Shown here piece after piece: positions 1 through 6,988 of a stretch of 11,625 nt of DNA (positions are counted from its first letter, which is position 1; the number at the start of each line of letters is the position of its first letter). Source of the stretch: Propionibacteriaceae bacterium (GTDB lineage Bacteria > Actinomycetota > Actinomycetes > Propionibacteriales > Propionibacteriaceae); the NCBI GenBank assembly GCA_031254155.1, contig JAIRVA010000188.1, positions 1-11,625 of the forward strand, written 5' to 3'. Both the position numbers and the translations under genes were made by a program. The notes under the pieces are model-generated. The model made no database searches. It had not been told where the DNA came from and saw only the letters and a program-made list of their open reading frames with translations.

Positions 1-35
1 CCCGCTACATTGGAGAGGACGACACAGGGGGTCCC

Positions 36-674
36 ATGAGAAGAATTGTTGGTACGTTGGCTGTCCTGCTGGCACTCGCGCTGGCCGGGTGCTCGCACGA
101 CGGAGGTGCGGTTGACCCCACGACGAGCCCGTCGCCCGCGACGACCGGGTCGCCGGAAGCCGGGGGTACGACGAGTGCGACTTCCCCGGTGACAAGCGCG
201 AGCACAACGAGCCCGAGCCGTACGGCCACCGCGCCAAGCACTACCCCAGTCACCGTATCCGCCGGCCCCACAGCCGAACAGAGCCAGGCGGCAACGAGCG
301 CCGTGACACGGTACCTCGATTTGTGGGTCGAACTCGCCCAGGGATCGCCGAACTCCGACACCAGCCGACTCCAGACAGTGGAAACCGACCCCTTGTGGGG
401 CACCGACAAAAAGCTCTTCTCGTACCTCAAGCTGGGCGGCCTCCACCTCGTGGGTACGCCGACGTTCACCGCCACCGGGGTCACCCTTGACCCAACCGAT
501 GCGACGAAACTACTTGTCACAGGCTGTTTAGTGAGTGAAGGTACGTTTCTCGCCAAGTCGTCGGGCGCTCAGGCGGTCTCCAACGACAACCCGCGTACGG
601 CGATGAAGTACGGGGTGGTCCAGGCGGCGTCCGGCTACCTCGTCACCACGGGCGACGAAGCGGGGACCTGCTAA
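36..674 (+). CDS. Putative secreted lipoprotein with Ser/Thr-rich linker
   Basis: 212 residues. The N-terminus is a type II signal peptide: basic MRR, a hydrophobic stretch, then the lipobox LAGC with Cys19 as the expected lipidation site. The protein should therefore be anchored on the outer face of the membrane. Residues about 20-80 are low-complexity Ser/Thr/Pro/Ala, typical of a flexible cell-wall-spanning linker. The C-terminal part (about 80-212) is a compact alpha/beta-like domain ending in GTC. Its pattern (a helix with YLDLWVELA, later strands, and YGVVQ..SGYLVTTG) resembles the small NTF2-like domains common in actinobacterial lipoproteins, but I cannot assign a family. The ATG at 36 has AGGGGG (26-31) four bases upstream. 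It is the only plus-strand gene and converges on the unknown gene at 808-1560. The function is unknown; the lipoprotein call is strong. Confidence 0.85.
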   Translation: MRRIVGTLAVLLALALAGCSHDGGAVDPTTSPSPATTGSPEAGGTTSATSPVTSASTTSPSRTATAPSTTPVTVSAGPTAEQSQAATSAVTRYLDLWVELAQGSPNSDTSRLQTVETDPLWGTDKKLFSYLKLGGLHLVGTPTFTATGVTLDPTDATKLLVTGCLVSEGTFLAKSSGAQAVSNDNPRTAMKYGVVQAASGYLVTTGDEAGTC

Positions 675-710
675 GCGGGAACTGCGCAACGTCTGATGCT
701 GATTAGGTTC

Positions 711-765
711 GAGTGATGGGAAATGTACAGTTCTGAGCCTCCACACTGTACATTTCCCGCCACTC
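711..765. terminator. Strong hairpin between convergent genes, likely bidirectional terminator
   Basis: A 20-base left arm (711-730) and right arm (746-765) pair at 18 of 20 positions, plus one possible G-U pair, around a 15-base loop (731-745). The core GGGAAATGTACAG / CTGTACATTTCCC is perfect. The hairpin sits in the 133-base gap between the stop of the lipoprotein (674) and the stop of the opposing gene (808), where a shared terminator is expected. No T-run follows either arm, as is common for actinobacterial intrinsic terminators. Each arm contains the palindrome TGTACA, so a protein-binding site or the footprint of a small mobile repeat are alternatives. The rest of the gap shows nothing further. 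Confidence 0.65.
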
Positions 766-807
766 GAGCGTCAGAACTTACGTTATGACAGCGGAACCAA
801 GGGAGAT

Positions 808-1560
808 TTACAGCAGTCCCACTAACGAGGGGGGCTGGGCGGACATGAGGGCCGCCAGAGCGAAGGAGCGTTCCGCCGGGGAGACCTCGCGGATGGGTGT
901 ATCCCCTTCTCGGAGGTCATTCAGTGCCCCCAACACCAGCGCCACCGGCTGGGCGAAGTCCGCCACATCCTCGCCCCCGAGGGGCTTGCCGCTCTCGAAG
1001 ATCCAGCCCAGCCCGCCGAGGGCCTCGGCCAGGAAGTCCGGGCTCGGCCACCAACCGGCGCTCGTACACACCAGGTGCAGGATCGTGGCATCGCGTACGA
1101 CCCCCTCGGGGACCGACTCAATCGCCTCCCAGGCCAGGAAATCCCAGAGCCAATCCGCCTGCCGCAAGCCCAGATACCCGGCGGGAGCCAAAATACGCCG
1201 GCCCGCCGAACCCCGCAGCAGCCGGTACGTCGTCAGCACCGCCCCCAGTTCCTCATCAATCGGCAGCCCGTCGTGAACCTGGGCCAGCAGCCACCGGATG
1301 GGGGCGACCGCCGCCTCGGCCGCCTGCTCGGTCACGGGTTCCATTTCCCGCGTGGCTTGGCCTAACGCGGTGATCAGCTCCATCCGCAGCGAGTGGGGAC
1401 TGATCCGCACGAGGTGCTCCAAGACCTCGGCGCGGGCGACGATCCGCCGCCCAGCGAGCCCATCGGGCAAAAACACTCCGAAGGCCCCGAAGCCGGTGGC
1501 CACGACCGGATGACCCGTCCTCCCCGGACCGGCTCCCGACTGGCCGTCGCCATCGCGCAT
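808..1560 (-). CDS. Hypothetical protein, unrecognised
   Basis: 250 residues, soluble, with no signal peptide or clear membrane segment and no motif I recognise. The composition is that of a real folded protein: long amphipathic stretches such as EVLEHLVRISPHSLRMELI and WLWDFLAWEAIESV, with balanced acidic and basic residues. The overlapping plus-strand frames are Arg/Pro/Ser-rich and look like shadows. The start is uncertain. The ATG at 1560 has AAGGAG about 12 bases upstream, but the first 18 residues (Gly/Arg-rich) look poorly conserved, and the GTG at 1503 (just before ATGFGAFGVF) is an alternative. It lies 55 bases downstream of serA on the same strand with no obvious terminator between, so it may be the last gene of that operon. 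The function is unknown. Confidence 0.6.
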   Translation of the reverse strand: MRDGDGQSGAGPGRTGHPVVATGFGAFGVFLPDGLAGRRIVARAEVLEHLVRISPHSLRMELITALGQATREMEPVTEQAAEAAVAPIRWLLAQVHDGLPIDEELGAVLTTYRLLRGSAGRRILAPAGYLGLRQADWLWDFLAWEAIESVPEGVVRDATILHLVCTSAGWWPSPDFLAEALGGLGWIFESGKPLGGEDVADFAQPVALVLGALNDLREGDTPIREVSPAERSFALAALMSAQPPSLVGLL

Positions 1561-1615
1561 GCCCCGAGCATACTCCTTAGCGCACCCACCGGCGTTGACT
1601 CCGCCAGCAGCCGGT

Positions 1616-2785
1616 CTAGATCACCCGCGCGCTCAACACTCCCGGGATGCTGAGGATCTGGCCCAGCAGCCCCTCGGGTACCGCCCCCTGGACGTCGACC
1701 AGGGTCAGGGCCAGTTCGCCACGCGACTTGTTGAGCAGGTCGGAGATGTTGAGCCCGGCCCCCGCGAGGACGGTCGAGATCTGGCCGACCATGTTCGGCA
1801 CGTTGGAATTGGCGATGACAAGCCGCGATGTGTCCGGGTTCCGGCCGAGTACGGCGTTCGGGAAGTTGACGGAGTTGGTGATCGTACCGTCCTCAAGGAA
1901 CGCGCGGAGTTGTTCCGCGGCCATCCGGGCGCAGTTGTCCTCGGCCTCGTTGGTGGAGGCGCCGAGGTGCGGCAGCATGACCGTCCCCACCCGCTGGTTG
2001 AGGGCCGGCGACGGGAAGTCGCTCACGTAGCTGCCCAGGTGGCCCGCGTCGAGCGCTTCGACCAGGGCCGCCTCGTCGACGATGGGTCCGCGCGCGAAGT
2101 TGACCAGTACGGCGCCCGCGCGCAACTGGGCCAACTGCTCCGCGCCGATCAGGCCGCGGGTCGCGGGGATGAGGGGTACGTGGAGGGTGACCAGGTCGGA
2201 TTCGCGCAGCAGCGCGCCGAGGTCGGTCACCCGCTCGACCTTGGCCGACAGGTTCCAGGCGTGTTCCACGGTGATGGCCGGGTCGTACCCGATCACGCGC
2301 ATCCCGAGCGCCGTGGCCGCGTTGGCGACCAGAACCCCGACCGCGCCGAGCCCGATGACCCCGAGGACGCGCCCCGGCAGCTCGAACCCGACAAAGGCTT
2401 TCTTGCCCGCCTCGACGGCCTTATCCATCTCCTCGGCGGTACCTTCGAGGTCGTGCGCGAAGACCGCCGCCGGGACGATATTGCGTGCCGCCAGGTAGAA
2501 GGCCGCGATGACAAGCTCTTTCACCGCGTTGGCGTTGGCCCCCGGGGTGTTGAAAACCGGGATCCCCCGGGCCGAGTAGTCGGCGATGGGGATGTTGTTC
2601 GTACCCGCCCCGGCCCGCGCGACGGCCTTGACCGAGGCCGGGATCGCGACCCCGTGCAGGTTCGCGGAGCGGAGCAACAGGGCGTCGGCGGGCGCGACGT
2701 CCGTACCCACCTCGTACGACTCCTTCGGCAGTTCCGCCAGCCCGACCGGGCTGATCGCGTTGAGCGTCTTGATGCGGTAGGTCAT
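1616..2785 (-). CDS. serA: D-3-phosphoglycerate dehydrogenase, short ACT-domain type
   Basis: 389 residues. It oxidises 3-phosphoglycerate to 3-phosphohydroxypyruvate with NAD+, the committed step of serine synthesis in the cytoplasm. The N-terminal substrate domain opens with the family pattern IKTLNAISPVGL and contains ARAGAGTNNIP (about 57-66). The Rossmann nucleotide site is GLGAVG (145-150). The signature NFARGPIVDEAAL holds the catalytic Arg232, and LPHLGAST holds the catalytic His273. An ACT domain fills about 320-389, the usual site of serine feedback control. The length fits the ~390-residue form without the extra domain of the ~530-residue mycobacterial enzyme. Odd point: where relatives have DFPxE with the catalytic Glu, this reads DFPSP (256-260). 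The ATG at 2785 follows the serC stop by 3 bases, with a GAAGG-like site inside the serC end, so the pair is co-translated. Confidence 0.93.
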   Translation of the reverse strand: MTYRIKTLNAISPVGLAELPKESYEVGTDVAPADALLLRSANLHGVAIPASVKAVARAGAGTNNIPIADYSARGIPVFNTPGANANAVKELVIAAFYLAARNIVPAAVFAHDLEGTAEEMDKAVEAGKKAFVGFELPGRVLGVIGLGAVGVLVANAATALGMRVIGYDPAITVEHAWNLSAKVERVTDLGALLRESDLVTLHVPLIPATRGLIGAEQLAQLRAGAVLVNFARGPIVDEAALVEALDAGHLGSYVSDFPSPALNQRVGTVMLPHLGASTNEAEDNCARMAAEQLRAFLEDGTITNSVNFPNAVLGRNPDTSRLVIANSNVPNMVGQISTVLAGAGLNISDLLNKSRGELALTLVDVQGAVPEGLLGQILSIPGVLSARVI

Positions 2786-2788
2786 GGT

Positions 2789-3874
2789 CTAGCCCTTCTG
2801 CGCGGCGAACGTGGTCATGTAGTCGATGAGCGCCTGGACGCCGGCCTGCGGCATGGCGTTGTACAGGCTCGCGCGCATCCCGCCCACGCTGCGGTGGCCT
2901 TCGAGGTTGGTGAGGCCCGCCGCCTCGGCCCCCACCAGGAACTCCTTGTCCAAATCCGGGTTGGCCAGGATAAACGGTACGTTCATGCGCGACCGGGCGT
3001 CCACGGCCACCGGGTTGGAGTAGAACTCGCTGCCGTCGATCGCGGCGTAGAGCGCGCCCGCCTTGGCCGCGTTGCGCCCGGCCATCGCGGTGAGCCCGCC
3101 AGCCGCCTTGATCCAGTCGAGCATGAGCCCGAGCAGGTAGATGCTGAAGGTCGGCGGGGTGTTGAGCATCGAGTCGGCCTTGGCCTGGGCAGTCCAGTTG
3201 AAGACTTCGGGCGTCGAGGGACGCGCGCGGCCGAGCAGGTCTTCCCGTACGAGTACGACGACCAGCCCGGCAATGCCCATGTTCTTCTGCGCCCCGCCGT
3301 AGACGACGCCGAACTGGGAGATGTCCATCGGCTTGGACAGCAGCATCGACGAACCGTCGGCAACCAGCAGTGCCTCGGTCTTAGGGATGTCGGTGAACTC
3401 GACGCCGCCGATGGTTTCGTTGGGCGTGTAGTGGAGGTACGTGGCGCCGGGCGTCGGGGTGTACGACCCGGGGGCGGGTACGGTGGTGTACCGGCTCGCC
3501 GCCTCGTCGGCGATCACGTTCGTGGTGAGCCCCTGGCGGGTGGAGGCGGCGATGGCCTTCTTCGACCACTGGCCGGTGTTGAAGAAGTCGACGGTGTCGC
3601 CCGGCGCGGTCAGGTTCAACGGGATGGCGTCGAACTGCCCGCTCGCGCCGCCCTGCAGGAAGAGGACCTTGTAATTGTCCGGTACGGCGAGCACCTCGCG
3701 GAGCGACGCTTCCGCCGCCGCCGCACAGGCGACGAAGTCTTTCCCGCGGTGGGACACCTCCATGACCGACATGCCGGAACGCCAGTCGGTCAGTTCTGAT
3801 TGCGCTCGTTCGAGCACTTCCAAAGGCAGCATCGCCGGGCCGGCGGAGAAGTTGTAAGCACGCATGAAAGTCAT
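2789..3874 (-). CDS. serC: Phosphoserine aminotransferase
   Basis: 361 residues, matching the usual ~360. It transfers an amino group from glutamate to 3-phosphohydroxypyruvate (the SerA product), giving O-phosphoserine. It is a PLP enzyme of aminotransferase class V. Visible hallmarks are the N-terminal YNFSAGPAMLP, FLQGGASGQF (72-81), VADGSS with the PLP-binding Asp173, YGGAQKNMG with the Schiff-base Lys197, and a C-terminal HRSVGGMRASLYNAMP for phosphate binding. This is the E. coli/Firmicutes-like form rather than the mycobacterial form. The ATG at 3874 shares one base with the TAA of the permease (TAATG), suggesting translational coupling. The ATG at 3865 (MRAYNFSAG) is an equally plausible start, because many homologues begin there. 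serA follows after 3 bases. Confidence 0.95.
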   Translation of the reverse strand: MTFMRAYNFSAGPAMLPLEVLERAQSELTDWRSGMSVMEVSHRGKDFVACAAAAEASLREVLAVPDNYKVLFLQGGASGQFDAIPLNLTAPGDTVDFFNTGQWSKKAIAASTRQGLTTNVIADEAASRYTTVPAPGSYTPTPGATYLHYTPNETIGGVEFTDIPKTEALLVADGSSMLLSKPMDISQFGVVYGGAQKNMGIAGLVVVLVREDLLGRARPSTPEVFNWTAQAKADSMLNTPPTFSIYLLGLMLDWIKAAGGLTAMAGRNAAKAGALYAAIDGSEFYSNPVAVDARSRMNVPFILANPDLDKEFLVGAEAAGLTNLEGHRSVGGMRASLYNAMPQAGVQALIDYMTTFAAQKG

Positions 3875-4977
3875 TATTCCAGATCAGCGCCGGTACGCCC
3901 GGCCACGGGCGGGGTGTGGACAACCTCCGCGCCGGTCGTACCCCCCGTACCTTCCTCCTTCAGAGCCTTCAAGAACGCGAAAGCAAAAGCCAGGACGGGG
4001 ATGACGAGCAGGGCCCCGACGATGCCGGCGATCGTGGCGCCCGCGGCCAGGCCGAGGAGGACGGCGAGCGGGTGGAGCTTGGCCGCCTTCCCGAGCAGCA
4101 GCGGCTGGAGGAAGTGGCCCTCGATTTCGACCACGAGGACGGTGACCGCGATCATGATCACGGCGCTCACCCAGCCGCCGGAGACGAACGCGAGGGCGGC
4201 GGCGAGACAGCCGGCGAGGACCGCGCCGACGACCGGGATGAACGCCGTGATGAAGGTGAAGGCGAGCAGGGCGAAGGCCATGGGCACACGGAGGACAAGT
4301 GCGCCGATGAAGATGCCCATGGCATCGATAAAGGCCACGATGACTTGGGCTTTCACGTACGACTGCAGGGCGTTCCAGCCCGCGAGGGCGGCGTGGTCGG
4401 CGCGGTCACGGTACTGGCCGGGGAGGAGACGGCTGGCCGAACCCCAGAGCCGGCGCCCCGAGGTGAGGAAGAAGGCGGTCGACAACAGGGTGATCGCGGC
4501 GCCGGCCACGAACCGCCCCACGCCGACGCCGGCCTGCGCGGCCCACCCCGCGAGATCGGACACCGAGCCCTTGGCCCAGGTCATCACCGTGTCCACGTAC
4601 CCCGCGAGCGCCGATGAGCCGACGTGCAGCGGCCCGGTCGCGAGCCCGTCGGCGAGGGTGTCCGCGGCCGCGGTGAACTGGTCGCCGAGATCGCGCCACT
4701 GCGACGCGATGGTGGTTCCGATCAGGACCCCGACCGCCCCGATGAACACCGTGACCAGGCCCATGGTGGTCGCCGTCGCGGCGGCGGGCCGGAACCGCTT
4801 GGACTTCAGCCAGGTCGCGGGCAGGCCGAGCAGGGCGGTGAGCAGGAGGGCGACGGCCACCGGTACGCTCACGGTGGAAAAGTACGCCAGCCCGAGCCAG
4901 ACGACCGCCAGCGCGGCCACGACCACCAGAAAGCGCCAGGCGTAGTCAGAAGCAGTTTTCAAGCCGGGGGGAACCAT
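3874..4977 (-). CDS. AI-2E family transporter (PerM/TqsA-like membrane permease)
   Basis: 367 residues, an integral membrane protein. Hydrophobic helices lie near 15-35, 38-52, 70-90, 155-172, 210-228, 235-265, 270-286 and 305-335. The family pattern is clear in the second half: FIPVVGAVLAG (246-256), then HFLQPLLLGK (288-297), LHPLAVLLGLAAGA (301-314) and the GALLVIPV exit helix. Members export or exchange diverse solutes. The AI-2 name comes from E. coli TqsA and does not establish the substrate here. The cytoplasmic tail (340-367) is polar. I chose the ATG at 4977 because AAGGGG lies 7 bases upstream; a TTG start at 5007 would overlap vapC by 29 bases. It begins 1 base after the vapC stop and its stop overlaps the serC start, so it links the toxin operon to serCA. 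Confidence 0.88.
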   Translation of the reverse strand: MVPPGLKTASDYAWRFLVVVAALAVVWLGLAYFSTVSVPVAVALLLTALLGLPATWLKSKRFRPAAATATTMGLVTVFIGAVGVLIGTTIASQWRDLGDQFTAAADTLADGLATGPLHVGSSALAGYVDTVMTWAKGSVSDLAGWAAQAGVGVGRFVAGAAITLLSTAFFLTSGRRLWGSASRLLPGQYRDRADHAALAGWNALQSYVKAQVIVAFIDAMGIFIGALVLRVPMAFALLAFTFITAFIPVVGAVLAGCLAAALAFVSGGWVSAVIMIAVTVLVVEIEGHFLQPLLLGKAAKLHPLAVLLGLAAGATIAGIVGALLVIPVLAFAFAFLKALKEEGTGGTTGAEVVHTPPVAGRTGADLE

Positions 4978-4978
4978 G

Positions 4979-5395
4979 TCACGCCCCTTGGGCGAACGGG
5001 TTGACAACGGTCACACCGTCGTAGTCCTGCTCGTGGCTCAAGTCTTCGGAGAGTACCTCGCGACAGCCAAGTGCGCGGGCCGCTTCGATGATGGCGCTAT
5101 CCCAGTACGACAAGCCAAACCTGGCTCGGGTCACCAGCGCGCGGCGGACGAGCGGCCAGGTGGTGGCCTGGACCGCGAAGCGAGTGAACGCCTCCACCAG
5201 GTCGGCGGCCTGCTGGTGGGTCAACGCGTCGGGGCGACCCGCCCGGGTGGCCTGGACGTAGAACTCCTGGAGCACCTGGACGGACAGTGCCAGATCCGAA
5301 CATTCCAAGATGGCTTGGGCCAATCCGGCCTTCTCGGCCTCACCCGGATCGGTCGAGATCGCGTACAGCAGAACGTTCGTGTCAACGAAGCGCAC
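4979..5395 (-). CDS. vapC: VapC-like PIN-domain ribonuclease toxin
   Basis: 138 residues, a single PIN domain. The four acidic metal ligands expected of an active Mg2+-dependent RNase are visible: Asp5 in FVDTNVLLY, Glu44 in LQEFY, Asp99 in SYWDSAII, and Asp118 in LSEDLSH. The fold ends with the typical strand GVTVVNPF. VapC toxins cut specific RNAs such as tRNA or rRNA and slow growth when freed from their antitoxin; the target cannot be read from the sequence. The start is GTG at 5395, overlapping the end of vapB by 14 bases, which is the classic coupled arrangement. The stop lies 1 base before the permease ATG. The domain appears complete and intact. Confidence 0.9.
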   Translation of the reverse strand: MRFVDTNVLLYAISTDPGEAEKAGLAQAILECSDLALSVQVLQEFYVQATRAGRPDALTHQQAADLVEAFTRFAVQATTWPLVRRALVTRARFGLSYWDSAIIEAARALGCREVLSEDLSHEQDYDGVTVVNPFAQGA

Positions 5396-5621
5396 GGTCG
5401 TGCACCGCTTCCCTGTCGAGCCGGTTGCGGGCCGAGAACCCCCGAATGGTCGCGACCGTCCGCCGCTGCAACGCAGCTAGTCGCTCGAACTCCGTGTCCT
5501 CCGCGCTGAGCGAACGCAAGTAGGCGGTGACCATGGCACTGACAGAGCTGCCCGTCTCGGCGGCTCTGACCCGGGCCTGGCGGTACACGTCATCGGTCAC
5601 ACTGAGCGTGAGGTTTTTCAC
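5382..5621 (-). CDS. vapB: VapB-like ribbon-helix-helix antitoxin
   Basis: 79 residues. The first ~45 residues look like a ribbon-helix-helix DNA-binding domain: the strand NLTLSVTDDVYRQARVRAAE, then a helix, turn and second helix (SSVSAMVTAYLRSL). The C-terminal part is basic/acidic and likely wraps the VapC toxin. Antitoxins of this type neutralise the toxin and repress their own promoter as a complex. The start is GTG at 5621 (MKNLTLS). No convincing Shine-Dalgarno site precedes it. A GATACT -10-like box ends 8 bases upstream of the GTG, so a leaderless transcript is possible. The stop overlaps the vapC start. Only 31 bases separate it from the upstream ATPase gene. Confidence 0.85.
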   Translation of the reverse strand: MKNLTLSVTDDVYRQARVRAAETGSSVSAMVTAYLRSLSAEDTEFERLAALQRRTVATIRGFSARNRLDREAVHDRALR

Positions 5622-5656
5622 AGTTTCACAGTATCACAGTGGTGACACGAGGTCAC
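5615..5656 (-). promoter_or_regulatory. Probable vapBC promoter/operator with tandem 8-base repeats
   Basis: Reading the plus strand from 5617, the sequence is TTCACAGT, TTCACAGT, ATCACAGT: three 8-base units in tandem, the first running into the vapB start codon. A dyad follows, GTGAC (5642-5646) and GTCAC (5652-5656), with a 5-base spacer. On the minus strand GATACT (5635-5630) is a good -10 box, and GTGACC (5656-5651) is a weak -35 at 15-base spacing, lying within the dyad. This layout suits autorepression by VapB/VapBC and a start point at or next to the GTG. It is inferred from sequence only. Confidence 0.5.
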
Positions 5657-6900
5657 GCCCCCAGGAGGGCAGCGGGGACAACCGCGACCCCGTCGGGCCG
5701 CCGGTACGCGTAGCGGCCCGTAGTCACCACTGCCATATCTGCTAGACGGTCCCCCAATTGCTGCTTCAGCCACAACAGGTGGGCGACATCGCGGTCGCCG
5801 GGGGTCGCAGTAAGCTTCACTTCGAGTGCGACAACTCGAGCTGCCGGACCCTCCACGATGAGGTCGACCTCGTGACGGCCGTCGCGGTCCCGCAGGTGGT
5901 ACACACGCGCCTCCGCCAACGGTGCCGCGGCCTGGACTCCCAGCGTGACGAGCGACTCGAACAACGCTCCGAGCATGCTCCCGCCGCGGGCACCCATGAG
6001 CGCCGCCGAGTCCAGATTCAGCAGCCTGGCGGCCAACCCCGGATCGGCGAGTTGGTGCTTCGCCGCTTGGCCGAGACGGGCCAACGGGTTGTCGGTAGGC
6101 AGCCAGGCCGGTGTCGGGTCCAGCAACCACAAGCCCGCAAGGGCATCTCGGTAGGTCAAGGTGGTCGCTTTGGCGGGCTTTTCCCCTTGGTTCGGCGTCG
6201 CCGCATCCAGGATCTCTGAGTACTTTGTCGTTGTCGATGTTGCCGCACCGTACGCGGCGAGCCAAGCGCGCAACGCCTCGGGACGGCGCACCGGAAACCC
6301 CGCCTCGGCAAACTCCTTGTGAACAAGGTTGTCGATGTAGGTGTCGAGGGCCAGGCGCCGGAGTCGTTCCGTCGGCTCGTCGCGTACTCCCGGCAGGCCG
6401 GAGGCCACGATCTCCGTCACGTAGTCGGCCAGTTTCCGGTTGGTCGCACCCCCGATGTCCGCCGTACCGGCGAGCAAAGCCCGCAGACCGACCGTCGGAG
6501 TGTCAAACCCTCGCTCCGACAGACACATCGGGCGCAGTCGCAGACCCACGATCCGGCCCGCGCCCGAGTGGACCGTCGCCCCGCGCGGCGCCGAACTACC
6601 CGTGAGCAGGAACCGTCCGCGGTCCGCGCCCTCGTCCACCGCCCGCCGGACCCTGTCCCACGACTCCGGCCACCGCTGCCACTCATCGATCAGCAGCGGC
6701 CCGGGGAGGGTACGGATCAGGTCCGGGTCGGCCAGCAAGCGTTGGCGGTCGATTTCCTGGTCCAGTTCCAGTACCGACCGCGCCCGCTGACGGGCGGTCG
6801 CCGTCTTGCCGACGCCCTTCGCCCCGTAAATCGACGTGGCACGCAAGGACGGCTGCACCTCATCCAACAGCTCGTCAAGAATTCGGGGTACGTAGGCCAT
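5653..6900 (-). CDS. AAA ATPase with C-terminal DUF4143 (nuclease-like) domain
   Basis: 415 residues. The N-terminal AAA_14-type ATPase shows Walker A GAKGVGKT (26-33), Walker B LLIDEWQ (69-75), and a sensor-like FLLTGSS (97-103). The middle is helical (about 155-330). The C-terminal DUF4143 region has the PD-(D/E)XK-like pattern EVDLIVE (Asp346), then ALEVKL (Glu360, Lys362). Proteins of this architecture are widespread, often sit in variable genome regions, and have no settled function; whether this one cuts DNA is unknown. The ATG at 6900 is chosen because AGGAGG lies 5 bases upstream; an in-frame start at 6936 has no such site. It precedes vapB on the same strand by 31 bases, so the two may form one accessory unit. 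The domain order is complete. Confidence 0.88.
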   Translation of the reverse strand: MAYVPRILDELLDEVQPSLRATSIYGAKGVGKTATARQRARSVLELDQEIDRQRLLADPDLIRTLPGPLLIDEWQRWPESWDRVRRAVDEGADRGRFLLTGSSAPRGATVHSGAGRIVGLRLRPMCLSERGFDTPTVGLRALLAGTADIGGATNRKLADYVTEIVASGLPGVRDEPTERLRRLALDTYIDNLVHKEFAEAGFPVRRPEALRAWLAAYGAATSTTTKYSEILDAATPNQGEKPAKATTLTYRDALAGLWLLDPTPAWLPTDNPLARLGQAAKHQLADPGLAARLLNLDSAALMGARGGSMLGALFESLVTLGVQAAAPLAEARVYHLRDRDGRHEVDLIVEGPAARVVALEVKLTATPGDRDVAHLLWLKQQLGDRLADMAVVTTGRYAYRRPDGVAVVPAALLGA

Positions 6901-6905
6901 CACAA

Positions 6906-6924
6906 CCTCCTGCGCCTTACTATA
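6906..6924 (-). promoter_or_regulatory. -10 box and ribosome binding site of the ATPase gene
   Basis: On the minus strand TATAGT (6924-6919) differs from the consensus -10 by one base and stands out in an AT-richer patch. AGGAGG (6911-6906) is a near-perfect Shine-Dalgarno site 5 bases before the ATG at 6900. No good -35 is visible 16-18 bases upstream. The implied leader is very short, about 12 bases. The 6937-6988 gap up to the kinase stop shows no clear terminator. Confidence 0.5.
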
Positions 6925-6988
6925 CCAAATGCGCACCTTTTACTAGTCTCCGCGCGCAGGTTTTGCCGTACCGTCCGCGCGGTCCGGC

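Noticed and set aside
785..1276. Plus-strand frame opposite the unknown gene
   Set aside because: It is Ser/Arg/Pro-rich with no folded-protein pattern; the minus-strand reading has normal composition.
1559..3799. A 746-codon open frame on the plus strand opposite serA and serC
   Set aside because: It is antisense to two confidently identified enzymes. Its Arg/Asp/Gly/Val-rich composition is what the complement of high-GC codons gives, and no domain is seen.
3800..4945. Long plus-strand frame opposite the permease
   Set aside because: It is an Arg/Ala/Thr-rich antisense shadow of a clear AI-2E-family membrane protein.
4978..5007. TTG start for the permease inside vapC
   Set aside because: The ATG at 4977 has a good AAGGGG site and sits right after the vapC stop; the extra 10 residues are not hydrophobic.
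6971..6988. Terminator after the sugar kinase
   Set aside because: A GC-rich palindrome (CCGCGCGG) is present but the stem is short and lacks a stable loop or T-run.
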